This document shows positions 1-7,399 of a stretch of 14,626 nt of DNA, in pieces. Location of the stretch: assembly GCA_017480395.1 (NCBI GenBank), contig JAFVAS010000012.1:1-14626 (forward strand), given 5' to 3'. Position 1 is the stretch's first letter; each line of letters begins with the position of its first letter. Below the pieces are notes generated by a model, which saw only the letters and a program-made list of their open reading frames with translations, searched no databases and was not told where the DNA came from. The DNA comes from Oscillospiraceae bacterium. Lineage in GTDB: Bacteria; Bacillota; Clostridia; Oscillospirales; Oscillospiraceae. The translations under genes and the position numbers were made by a program.

Positions 1-414
1 AGGCCGACTGACGTGAAGTGCGTCGGCGTGCTGGATGGAGGGATCGACTGCTCCGAGGATGTGGCAATGACCTTCCCGAACGGGGCGACCTATACCGCCT
101 CCGCGTCCATCGTGGACTATAAGGGCCTGGAACAGCTGAAGATCATCGGCACACAGGCCAGCGTATCCCTGCGCTTTTTCCACATGTCCAACCGGGCCAC
201 CCTGCGGCGCAGAGGCGGCAGAAGCCAGGTGTTCAAGGGCTATGGCGGCATGCGGAACGAGTTTGATCTGGCTGCGGAGGAGATCCGCGGCGGCAAAACG
301 GACAGCCGCTATGTCCCCCACGAGGCCACGCTGGACGTGATGCGCATCATGGACGAGTGCCGGCGGCAGATGGGGCTGGTGTACCCCTTTGAAAAGGAGA
401 ACGGGAATGTATAA
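1..414 (+). CDS. Gfo/Idh/MocA family oxidoreductase, C-terminal fragment (5' end outside window)
   Basis: The reading frame is open from base 1 and gives 137 visible residues, so the gene begins upstream of the window. The N-terminal Rossmann domain of this family is therefore not seen. What is visible fits the C-terminal beta-sheet domain of Gfo/Idh/MocA NAD(P)-dependent sugar dehydrogenases: alternating strands around DVAMTFPNGATYTASASIV, then GLEQLKIIGTQASVSL (the usual place for 'G..G.i.i.Gt.G.l'). The end is the typical helix NEFDLAAEEIRGG followed by HEATLDVMRIMDECRRQMG. The internal ATG at base 13 is not a real start. These enzymes oxidise or reduce sugars, inositols or their derivatives in the cytoplasm. 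The stop overlaps the next gene by 8 bases, so the two are very probably translationally coupled. Substrate cannot be told from this fragment. Confidence 0.8.
   Translation, partial: RPTDVKCVGVLDGGIDCSEDVAMTFPNGATYTASASIVDYKGLEQLKIIGTQASVSLRFFHMSNRATLRRRGGRSQVFKGYGGMRNEFDLAAEEIRGGKTDSRYVPHEATLDVMRIMDECRRQMGLVYPFEKENGNV
394..400 (+). promoter_or_regulatory. Ribosome binding site that fixes the glycosidase start
   Basis: AAGGAGA lies 6 bases before the ATG at 407. It argues against the upstream in-frame TTG at 389, which would place this Shine-Dalgarno sequence inside the coding region. The site lies inside the 3' end of the preceding gene. Confidence 0.7.
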
Positions 415-1474
415 GAGCATCAGACCGGGAAAGGTGTGGCTGGACACCCGAGGGAAGCCCATCCAGGCCCACGGCTTTCAGGTGTTTTACAACGAGGCGG
501 AGAAGCGCTGGTATTGGTACGGCGAGAACAAGGAGGACACCAGAAAGGGCGGCACAGTCTGGACCAAGGGCATCCGCTATTACACCTCCGCCGACCTCTG
601 CAACTGGGAGGACAGGGGGTACCTGATCCCGCCGTCGGACGATCTGAACGATCCCCTGCATCCCACCTACTGCGTTGACCGACCCCACATCATCTACTGC
701 GAGAAAACGGGCAAATTTGTCTGCTGGATCAAGGTCATGGCCGGGGAGATCAGCCAGTTTATGACGGTGCTGACCGCAGACCGATTTGAAGGGCCCTACA
801 CCTATGCCAACCGGACCTACAAGCCGTTGCAGATGGACACCGGCGATTTTGCGCTGCATGTGGACGGCGGGACGAAGCGCGCCTTCATCTGGTTCGAGCG
901 CCCGCACTTTCAGCTGATCTGCGCCACGCTGACCGAGGACTACACCGCCGTAACGGGGGAGTACAGTGTCCACTACGACGGCCTGCTCCCCCCGCTGACC
1001 CGGGAGGCCCCCACCTATTTTGAGCGAGGGGGGACGAAATATCTCTTCACCTCCGGCACCAGCGGCTACTATCCCAACAGGTCGGACGTCTGTGTCTTCG
1101 ACGATTACCATGGGGAATACCGGAGCCTGGGCGACCCCCACGTCGGCGATCGGAGCGGCACCAGCTTTTCCTCCCAGATCACCTGCGTGATCCGGCTGCC
1201 CGGCACGCAGCAGTACATCGCATTGGCGGACCGCTGGATGCCCCAGTGGTATGTGAAGCCGATGGCGAAGCAGATTCTCTCCGGCATGGAGCGCCATTTC
1301 AGGGACTATCAGCCGGACACCTCCCCCAAGGAGGCGGCACCCCTTCCCGGCGCGCTGCAAACCCATAAGGAGAACACCTGCAAGTCCCGCTATGTCTGGC
1401 TGCCCATCGAATGGGAGGGCGAAAAGCCGGTCATCCGCTGGCGGGATGAGTGGTGCCCGGCGGAGTTCCTGTAA
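407..1474 (+). CDS. GH43-like glycoside hydrolase, probably intracellular
   Basis: This 355-residue protein has the sequence signature of a five-bladed GH43-type beta-propeller. It has WYWYGENK (36-42), YYTSADLCNWEDRGYLI (58-74), DRPHIIYCEKTGKFVCW (91-107), LTREAPTYFERGGTKYLFTSG (198-217), SFSSQ (253-257) and DRW (275-277). In the family member I recall best, fungal exo-1,3-beta-galactanase of subfamily 24, the key residues are two Glu and one Gln. By spacing these would correspond here to D91, E200 and Q257. That mapping is from memory and is inference. There is no signal peptide, so it should act on short sugars already in the cytoplasm. The C-terminal 60 residues include WLPIEWEGEKPVIRW, usual for this group. 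It overlaps the upstream sugar oxidoreductase by 8 bases, which suggests one catabolic operon. The exact substrate is unknown; beta-galactoside is only a guess. Confidence 0.75.
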   Translation: MYKSIRPGKVWLDTRGKPIQAHGFQVFYNEAEKRWYWYGENKEDTRKGGTVWTKGIRYYTSADLCNWEDRGYLIPPSDDLNDPLHPTYCVDRPHIIYCEKTGKFVCWIKVMAGEISQFMTVLTADRFEGPYTYANRTYKPLQMDTGDFALHVDGGTKRAFIWFERPHFQLICATLTEDYTAVTGEYSVHYDGLLPPLTREAPTYFERGGTKYLFTSGTSGYYPNRSDVCVFDDYHGEYRSLGDPHVGDRSGTSFSSQITCVIRLPGTQQYIALADRWMPQWYVKPMAKQILSGMERHFRDYQPDTSPKEAAPLPGALQTHKENTCKSRYVWLPIEWEGEKPVIRWRDEWCPAEFL

Positions 1475-1488
1475 GGGATAAATCCTGC

Positions 1489-1530
1489 GACAATGCCCCC
1501 GCAGATCGTCTGATCTGCGGGGGCATTGTC
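1489..1530 (+). terminator. Perfect 19-bp hairpin after the glycosidase gene, without a T tract
   Basis: Bases 1489-1507 and 1512-1530 are perfectly complementary, with a GTCT loop; the stem contains a CCCCC/GGGGG core. It begins 15 bases after the glycosidase stop, the position expected for a terminator. It is followed by ATGAATGCG rather than a run of T, so it is not a canonical intrinsic terminator. It may instead stabilise the mRNA 3' end. Confidence 0.5.
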
Positions 1531-1657
1531 ATGAATGCGATTCCCCGTCTGCCATTTCCTGAAAATTGCCGGTCTGTTTCAGTAAAAGAAAATTCCATAT
1601 AGAGGGAAGTATGGAGGGCACAGGGCTGTTAGATGAGGCTTACCATTTTGTTGGTTT

Positions 1658-1680
1658 ATTTGACAAAAAATATGTCATAT
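1658..1680. promoter_or_regulatory. Palindromic candidate regulator-binding site upstream of the formate dehydrogenase promoter
   Basis: ATTTGACA (1658-1665) and TGTCATAT (1673-1680) form an inverted repeat with a 7-base spacer; 7 of 8 positions match. Its centre is about 62 bases before the start point predicted from the downstream promoter, where many activators bind. The half-sites loosely recall CRP/FNR-type sites, but the 17-base TGACA-N7-TGTCA geometry does not match the usual ones, so no regulator is assigned. Confidence 0.4.
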
Positions 1681-1695
1681 TTTGTAGAAATACAC

Positions 1696-1724
1696 TTGCG
1701 GTTTGCCGGCTGCTTTGGTATATT
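1696..1724 (+). promoter_or_regulatory. Predicted sigma-A-type promoter for the formate dehydrogenase operon
   Basis: TTGCGG (1696-1701), a 17-base spacer and TATATT (1719-1724). Transcription would begin near 1731 and leave a leader of about 80 bases. An alternative -35, TTGACA at 1660-1665, has only a poor -10 (TGTAGA at 1683-1688). Confidence 0.5.
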
Positions 1725-1813
1725 TAGTTTGTCGCAGAAGTTTTACAAAACAGATTTTGATTGGTCACAGGCAGTCATATCATAGGAAGAAAATGAAGTG
1801 AGGAGGAAACCAT

Positions 1814-3649
1814 ATGAGCAAAATTCTCTTGGCGGATCCCCAGAATTGCGATGTGAAGATCGGTTCACTTCTGGAGAAATTCGTCAGAAAGGTACAGAGC
1901 CATCCCCCCGGAACCTGCCCGTTGACGGTGCAGTATTCCATGCTCTGCGTCTCCATGAACGAGACCTGCGGCAAGTGCGTGCCCTGCCGGGACGGCCTGC
2001 CCCAGCTGTCCGTCCTGCTGAAGAAGGTGCTGGACGGGGACGCCACCATGGACACCATCGAGGAGATGCGGGCGCTGGCCACCATGATCCGGGACAGCGC
2101 CGATTGCGCCATCGGCTATCAGGCCGCCACAGAGGTGCTCAAGGGCATGGACAACTTCCGCCTGGAGTACGAGAGCCATATCCAGAAGCACCTGTGTCCC
2201 GCCGATGTGGGGCAGAAGGTGCCCTGCATCAACCTGTGTCCCGCCCATGTGGACATCCCCGGCTACATCGCTCTGGTGGGCGAGGGAGACTACGCCGGGG
2301 CCATCAACCTGATCCGCAAGGACAATCCGCTGCCCACGGCCTGCGCCATGATCTGCGAGCATCCCTGCGAGGAGCGCTGCCGCCGCCGTCTCCTGGACGA
2401 CGCGGTGAACATTCGCGGCCTGAAAAAGTACGCCGTGGATCAGATCTCCGCCGACCAGGTGCCGGTGCCCCAGTGTCTGCCCTCCACCGGCAAGAAGATC
2501 GCCGTCATCGGCGGCGGCCCCGCCGGCCTGACCTGCGCCTATTTCTCCGCGCTGATGGGCCACAAGGTCGTCATCTTTGAGCGGCAGCAGAAGCTGGGCG
2601 GAATGCTGCGCTACGGCATCCCCAACTATCGCTTCCCCAAGGATCGGCTGGACGAGGACTGCAAGGCCATTCTCTCCGTGGGCGACATTGAGGTCAGAAG
2701 CGGCGTGATGGTGGGCGAGGATGTCTCCATCCAGTCCATCCGCGACGAGTTTGACGCCATGTTTGTGGCCATCGGCGCCCAGACGGGCAAAAAGCTCCGC
2801 CTCGAGGGCATTGACGCCGGAAATGTGGAGTCCGCTGTGGAGATGCTCGACCGCATCGGAAACGGCAATATTCCCGACTATCACGGCAAGACCGTTGTGG
2901 TCATCGGCGGCGGCAACGTGGCAATGGACGCCGCCAGAAGTGCCATGCGCTGCGGTGCCGATGACGTGCGCATCGTCTACCGCCGCAGACAGGACGACAT
3001 GACCGCCCTGGATTCCGAGATCGAGTCCGCCGTCATGGAGGGCATCGAGCTGATGACCCTTCAGGCCCCCAAGGCCATCGAGAAGGACGCCTTCGGCAAC
3101 TGCGCCGCGCTGGTGGTGCAGCCCCAGATGATCGGCCCCTATGACCGGGCCGGACGGCCCAGCCCCATGGATGCCAAGAAGGACGCCCTGCGGGTGCCAT
3201 GCGATGTCATTCTGATCGCCGTGGGCCAGGATGTGGTCAGCGCCCCCTTCGAGGACTTTGGAATGCCCGCCAACCGGGGCATTTTCCAGGCGGGCCTGGA
3301 CACCGCCGTCGAGGCTCTGCCCGGCGTGTTCGCCGGCGGCGACTGCGCCACCGGCCCCTCCACCGCCATCCGGGCCATCGCCGGCGGCAAGGTGGCCGCC
3401 CGCAACATCGACGAGTATCTGGGCTACCACCACAAGCAGCCCTGCGAGGCGGAGGCTCCGCTGCCCCGGGAGAACAACCGGCAGCAGACCGGCCGGGCCA
3501 ATATCACTGAGCGTCCGGCATATATCCGCAAACACGATTTTGAGCATGTGGAGAACCCGTTCACATTTGAGGAGGCAATGCAGGAGGCCTGCCGGTGCCT
3601 GCGATGCGACCACTTCGGCTGCGGTGCTCTGGAAGGAGGGCGTGACTGA
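1814..3649 (+). CDS. NuoF iron-sulfur domain fused to GltD/NfnL-like FAD-NAD(P) oxidoreductase, partner subunit of formate dehydrogenase
   Basis: This 611-residue soluble fusion most likely passes electrons between formate dehydrogenase and NAD(P). Residues about 30-110 match only the C-terminal [4Fe-4S] (N3 cluster) domain of NuoF: CGKCVPCRDG (C52, C55, C58) plus C98. The FMN/NADH-binding and SLBB parts of NuoF are absent. Residues about 120-210 are the two-cluster N-terminal domain of GltD/NfnL proteins (C128, C138, C142, C177, C181, C185, C189). FAD binds at GGGPAGL (233-239) and at AGGDCATGPSTAIRA (507-521). A second nucleotide fold starts at VVVIGGGNVAMDAARS (361-376), and VYRRR (388-392) follows, as in NADPH-specific GltD. 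A last cysteine group, CRCLRC (593-598) with C603, may hold another cluster. An AGGAGG site (1801-1806) precedes the ATG by 7 bases. The next gene starts 2 bases after the stop. NADP rather than NAD is inferred from GltD homology. Confidence 0.8.
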   Translation: MSKILLADPQNCDVKIGSLLEKFVRKVQSHPPGTCPLTVQYSMLCVSMNETCGKCVPCRDGLPQLSVLLKKVLDGDATMDTIEEMRALATMIRDSADCAIGYQAATEVLKGMDNFRLEYESHIQKHLCPADVGQKVPCINLCPAHVDIPGYIALVGEGDYAGAINLIRKDNPLPTACAMICEHPCEERCRRRLLDDAVNIRGLKKYAVDQISADQVPVPQCLPSTGKKIAVIGGGPAGLTCAYFSALMGHKVVIFERQQKLGGMLRYGIPNYRFPKDRLDEDCKAILSVGDIEVRSGVMVGEDVSIQSIRDEFDAMFVAIGAQTGKKLRLEGIDAGNVESAVEMLDRIGNGNIPDYHGKTVVVIGGGNVAMDAARSAMRCGADDVRIVYRRRQDDMTALDSEIESAVMEGIELMTLQAPKAIEKDAFGNCAALVVQPQMIGPYDRAGRPSPMDAKKDALRVPCDVILIAVGQDVVSAPFEDFGMPANRGIFQAGLDTAVEALPGVFAGGDCATGPSTAIRAIAGGKVAARNIDEYLGYHHKQPCEAEAPLPRENNRQQTGRANITERPAYIRKHDFEHVENPFTFEEAMQEACRCLRCDHFGCGALEGGRD

Positions 3650-3651
3650 TT

Positions 3652-6462
3652 ATGATCCATATCACAATTGACGGAAGACCTCTGCAAGTTCCGGAAGGCT
3701 ACACCATTCTGGAGGCCGCCCGGCAAAACGGCATTACCATTCCCACCCTGTGCTACCTGAAGAACGTCAACAACATCGGCTCCTGCCGGGTCTGCGTGGT
3801 GGAGGTGGACGGCATGGATAAGCTGCCCTCCTCCTGCAACACCGTCTGCACCGAGGGCATGGTGATCCATACCGCCAGCGACCGGGTGGTCGCCGCCAGA
3901 AAGATCGCGCTGGATCTGCTGCTCTCCAACCACCATCAGGACTGCTTCTCCTGCGCGTCCAACGGAACGTGCGAGCTGCAGAAGGTCTGCAACGACTATG
4001 GCGTCTACCACACCACCTATGAGGGCACCCGCTATAAGATCGAGACCGACGAGAGAACCGACCACCCCTTCCTGGGGTACCGCCCCACCCTGTGTATTCA
4101 CTGTCAGCGGTGCGTGGCGACCTGCGCCAAGGTCTCCGGGCGCAACGCCATCCAGACGGGCAAGACGGGCATGTTCACCGTGATCGACACCCCCTTCGGC
4201 GCGGACTGGAAGGAGCGCAACTGCGAGGCCTGCGGCAACTGCGCCGAGGCATGTCCCACCGGGGCGCTGTTCAAAAAGGAGGCAAAGACCTACCGGGAGT
4301 GGGAGATCACCCGCACCCGCACCACCTGCCCCCATTGCGCCGTGGGCTGCCAGTATGACCTGCTGGTCAAGGACAACAAGATCGTCGGCGTGGAGGCGGC
4401 GGACGGCCCCTCCAACCACGGCCGTCTGTGCGTCAAGGGCCGGTTTGGCTCCTACAAGTTCGTCATGTCCGGGGATCGCATCACCGATCCGCTGATCAAG
4501 GACAGGGCCACCGGCAGGTTCCGCAAGGCCAGCTGGGATGAGGCGCTGGATCTGGTCGCCAGCCGGTTCATGGAGCTGAAAAAGCAGTATGGCCCGGACT
4601 CCCTGGCCGGCTTCGCCTGCTCCCGCTCCCCCAACGAGGACATCTACATGGTGCAGAAGATGGTGCGCACCTGCTTTGGCACCAATAATACCGACAACTG
4701 CGCCCGCGTCTGCCACTCCGCCTCCGTGGCGGGCCTGGCCAAGACCCTGGGCTCCGGTGCCATGACCAACCCCATCTACGACATCACCCACGACGTGGAC
4801 GCCATTATGCTGGTGGGCTCCAACCCCGAGGAGGCCCATCCCGTGGTGGGCATGCAGATCCGGGAGGCGGTGCGCAACGGCGCAAAGCTGATTGTCGTCG
4901 ATCCCAGAGACATCGACATCGCCGCCCAGGCCGACGTCCACCTGAAGCTGCGTCCCGGCACCAACATCGCCTTTGCCAACGGCATGTGCCATATCTTCAT
5001 CGAGGAGGGCCTGATCGACGAGCAGTTTATCGCTGAGCGCACCGAGGGCTTTGAGGAGCTGAAGAAAATCGTCGCGGAATACACGCCGGAGAAGGTGGGC
5101 GAGATCTGCCACATCGATCCCGACGATCTGCGCACCGCCGCCCGCATCTATGCCACGGCGAAGAAAGCGCCCATCATCTACTGCCTGGGCGTCACCGAGC
5201 ACTCCACCGGCACCGAGGGCGTCATGTCCATGTCCAACATGGCCATGATGGTCGGCAAGCTGGGCCGGGAGGGCTGCGGCGTCAACCCCCTGCGGGGCCA
5301 GAACAACGTGCAGGGCGCCTGCGATATGGGCGCTCAGCCCAACCAGTTCCCCGGCTATCAGAACGTCACCGATCCCGTCATCCGGGAGAAGTTCGAGAAG
5401 GCCTGGGGCGTCAAGCTGCCCGGCGAGATCGGCCTGCACGCCACCGATGTGTTCCCTGCGGCCATCCGGGGCGAGGTGAAGGGCCTCTATATCTACGGCG
5501 AGGATCCGGTGGTCACCGATCCCGACACCGCCCATATCCTCAAGGCCCTGAAGAGCCTGGACTTCTTCGTGATCCAGGAGCTGTTCATGACCGAGACCGC
5601 CCAGCTGGCGGACGTCATTCTGCCCGGCCGCAGCTATGCGGAGAAGGAGGGCACCTTCTCCAACACCGAGCGCCGGGTGCAGCGGGTGCGCAAGGCGGTG
5701 GAGATGCCCGGCAATATGCGCCTGGACACCGACATCATCTGCGATCTGATGCGCCGCATGGGCTACGATCAGCCCACCCTGACCGCCGCGGAGATCTTTG
5801 ACGAGATGGCGGAGCTGACTCCGTCCTTCCACGGCATGAGCCACGCCCGGCTGGACGCCACCAACGGCCAGTATCTGCAATGGCCCTGCCCCACCAAGGA
5901 TCATCCCGGCACGCCCATCATGCACGTCGGAAAGTTCTCCCGGGGCCTGGGATGGTTCTACCCCACGGTGTATATCCCCGCCAACGAGCTGCCCGACGAC
6001 GAGTATCCCATCATGCTGACCACGGGCCGTATCCTGTATCACTACACCACCCGGGCCATGACCGGCCGCACCCCCGGCCTGATGGAGATCAGCGGCAACT
6101 CCTTCATTGAGATCAACTCCGAGGACGCCAAGGCGCTCCACATCGTCAACGGCGAGCGGGTGCGGGTTCGCTCCCGCCGGGGCGTCATCACCTCCGAGGC
6201 CCGGGTTTCGGAGAAGACCAGTCCCGGCGAGTGCTGGATGCCCTTCCACTTCCCGGACGGCGACTGCAACTGGCTGACCAACGCGGCGCTGGACACCTTT
6301 GCCCGCATTCCCGAGTATAAGGTCTGCGCCTGCAGAGTGGAGAAGATCCCCGACGAAGAGGCCTATGACGAGAACGGCGTCTATATCACCCAGGCCATGG
6401 TCGCCCTGCGCCGCCATGCGGAGCTTGAGGCGGCGGTCGCCGGGCTGATGCCGGAGGACTGA
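3652..6462 (+). CDS. fdhA: Formate dehydrogenase, catalytic alpha subunit (Cys form)
   Basis: This 936-residue enzyme interconverts formate and CO2 at a Mo or W bis-pyranopterin site in the cytoplasm; there is no Tat signal. Domain order: a [2Fe-2S] plant-type domain (C34, C45, C48, C62); a NuoG-like His/Cys cluster at HHQDCFSC (94-101) with C107; two ferredoxin clusters (C148, C151, C154, C158 and C191, C194, C197, C201); a fourth cluster in the molybdopterin domain (C226, C229, C233, C260). The active site reads NCARVCHSASV: C354 sits where E. coli FdhF has selenocysteine, followed by the conserved His355. PLRGQNNVQGACDMGAQPNQ carries the Arg known to assist catalysis. The C-terminal cofactor-capping domain is present, with TTGRILYHYTTRAMTGR near residues 787-803. 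The length suits NuoG-like FDHs, so the gene looks complete. GAAGGAGGG (3632-3640) serves as ribosome binding site, rather far (11 bases) from the ATG. It lies directly behind the reductase gene, its likely electron partner. Confidence 0.93.
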   Translation: MIHITIDGRPLQVPEGYTILEAARQNGITIPTLCYLKNVNNIGSCRVCVVEVDGMDKLPSSCNTVCTEGMVIHTASDRVVAARKIALDLLLSNHHQDCFSCASNGTCELQKVCNDYGVYHTTYEGTRYKIETDERTDHPFLGYRPTLCIHCQRCVATCAKVSGRNAIQTGKTGMFTVIDTPFGADWKERNCEACGNCAEACPTGALFKKEAKTYREWEITRTRTTCPHCAVGCQYDLLVKDNKIVGVEAADGPSNHGRLCVKGRFGSYKFVMSGDRITDPLIKDRATGRFRKASWDEALDLVASRFMELKKQYGPDSLAGFACSRSPNEDIYMVQKMVRTCFGTNNTDNCARVCHSASVAGLAKTLGSGAMTNPIYDITHDVDAIMLVGSNPEEAHPVVGMQIREAVRNGAKLIVVDPRDIDIAAQADVHLKLRPGTNIAFANGMCHIFIEEGLIDEQFIAERTEGFEELKKIVAEYTPEKVGEICHIDPDDLRTAARIYATAKKAPIIYCLGVTEHSTGTEGVMSMSNMAMMVGKLGREGCGVNPLRGQNNVQGACDMGAQPNQFPGYQNVTDPVIREKFEKAWGVKLPGEIGLHATDVFPAAIRGEVKGLYIYGEDPVVTDPDTAHILKALKSLDFFVIQELFMTETAQLADVILPGRSYAEKEGTFSNTERRVQRVRKAVEMPGNMRLDTDIICDLMRRMGYDQPTLTAAEIFDEMAELTPSFHGMSHARLDATNGQYLQWPCPTKDHPGTPIMHVGKFSRGLGWFYPTVYIPANELPDDEYPIMLTTGRILYHYTTRAMTGRTPGLMEISGNSFIEINSEDAKALHIVNGERVRVRSRRGVITSEARVSEKTSPGECWMPFHFPDGDCNWLTNAALDTFARIPEYKVCACRVEKIPDEEAYDENGVYITQAMVALRRHAELEAAVAGLMPED

Positions 6463-6495
6463 GCCAATTTACCACAAAAAAGCTGAGGAATTTCT

Positions 6496-7302
6496 ATGCG
6501 TGTGATCTGCCCTTCCGGCCAATTTGATACGGTGAGCGCCGTGGCGTCCCGGCGGGTTTTCCCGGCGGGGGATCCGGCGGCGCAGACCGCCCAGCTGGTG
6601 TCAGAGCACACGATCACGGTGACCATCAACGATGTTCCCAGCTTTGAGATCGTGTGCTCCCCGACGGGGCTGGAGGATCTGGTGCTGGGCCGTCTGCTGA
6701 CGGAAGGGGTGATTCACACCCTAGATGAGGTGGATGTGCTGTATATCTGCCAGGACGGATTCCGGGCCAACGTTCTACTGGCCGGCGGCAAGCCGGTGGC
6801 GCGGCCCTCCGCCGCGCCGGAGAAGATCCCCACCTGCTGCACCGGGAACCGAACCCTCGCCGATCTGTTTGGCGCGTCGGAGCGCCCGGCGCAGATTGTC
6901 CCCCTGGCCTACCGGCAGGAGTGGATTTTCACGCTGGCCCGGGAGCTGACGCAGGATATGCCGATCTATGAGGCCACCCATGGCGTCCACTCCGCCCTGC
7001 TTATGCACCGGGGCGAGGTGCTGACCCGGGCGGAGGACATCGGGCGGCACAACGCCCTGGACAAGGTGATTGGCTGGGCCCTGCGCCATGAGGTGCCCCT
7101 GGGGGAGTGCATCGTCTACAGCAGCGGACGTATCCCCGTGGACATGGTGCGCAAGGTGATCCGGGCGGGGGTGCCCGTGTTCGTCAGCAAGGCCATGCCC
7201 ACCCGGCAGGCGCTGGAGCTGGCGCGGGAATTTGGCCTGACCCTGATCGCCGCCGCCCGGCCGGACAGCATGGTTCTGCTTGCGGGAGCGCAGGAGGACT
7301 GA
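6496..7302 (+). CDS. fdhD: Formate dehydrogenase accessory sulfurtransferase FdhD
   Basis: FdhD passes sulfur from a cysteine desulfurase to the pyranopterin cofactor; formate dehydrogenase is inactive without it. The 268-residue protein has the family's hallmarks: PTGLEDLVLGRLLTEGVI (56-73), THGVHSALL (161-169), the very conserved EDIGRHNALDKVIG (180-193), SSGR followed by the KVIRAGVPVFVSKAMPT region, and LIAAARPDSM near the end. The mobile cysteine loop reads PTCCTGNRTL, with two adjacent cysteines (C114, C115) in place of the CxxC described in E. coli FdhD. The gene begins 33 bases after fdhA with a TGAGGAA-type ribosome binding site and no promoter that I can see between, so it belongs to the operon. 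Confidence 0.92.
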   Translation: MRVICPSGQFDTVSAVASRRVFPAGDPAAQTAQLVSEHTITVTINDVPSFEIVCSPTGLEDLVLGRLLTEGVIHTLDEVDVLYICQDGFRANVLLAGGKPVARPSAAPEKIPTCCTGNRTLADLFGASERPAQIVPLAYRQEWIFTLARELTQDMPIYEATHGVHSALLMHRGEVLTRAEDIGRHNALDKVIGWALRHEVPLGECIVYSSGRIPVDMVRKVIRAGVPVFVSKAMPTRQALELAREFGLTLIAAARPDSMVLLAGAQED

Positions 7303-7341
7303 GTCCACCCGGCGGGAGACGCCAAGGCAACATCATGACAA

Positions 7342-7371
7342 ATCCGGGCCTCACGCATGTGGGGCCCGGAT
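7342..7371 (+). other. 13-bp hairpin between fdhD and the formate channel gene
   Basis: ATCCGGGCC (7342-7350) pairs with GGCCCGGAT (7363-7371). The stem continues inward through TCAC/GTGG (one G-T pair) to a GCAT loop. No T tract follows; the next bases are AGCATAAAGAGAC and then the ribosome binding site of the channel gene. It may set the amount of downstream mRNA by stabilising or attenuating, or protect a processed end. A full terminator is unlikely. Confidence 0.5.
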
Positions 7372-7399
7372 AGCATAAAGAGACAAAAAGGAGAATGAT

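Larger units (their letters stand above)
1475..1813. other. Gene-free 339-base stretch: hairpin, promoter region and leader of the formate dehydrogenase operon
   Basis: I see no credible coding region here. The first part holds a strong hairpin (1489-1530). Bases about 1560-1650 show nothing recognisable. From about 1650 the composition turns AT-rich, with a palindrome (1658-1680), a promoter (1696-1724) and a roughly 80-base leader before the ATG at 1814. I looked for molybdenum-cofactor riboswitch-like features and saw none convincing. Confidence 0.7.

Noticed and set aside
389..406. TTG start giving the glycosidase six more residues
   Set aside because: The Shine-Dalgarno AAGGAGA lies after this TTG and is correctly spaced for the ATG at 407.
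1660..1688. TTGACA-based promoter for the formate dehydrogenase operon
   Set aside because: The -10 at 17 bases (TGTAGA) is poor, whereas TTGCGG-17-TATATT just downstream is better; TTGACA is more simply read as part of the palindrome.
1865..3613. Long minus-strand open frame opposite the GltD-like fusion
   Set aside because: It is an antisense shadow of a well-supported gene, with biased composition and no motif.
3424..6417. Open frame of nearly 1000 codons on the minus strand, antisense to fdhA
   Set aside because: It lies opposite a certain gene with full motif support, and its translation is a Gly/Ala/His/Val/Leu-rich composition typical of high-GC antisense frames with no recognisable domain.
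3652..6462. Selenocysteine insertion in FdhA
   Set aside because: The catalytic codon is TGC (Cys354) and no in-frame TGA occurs before the stop.
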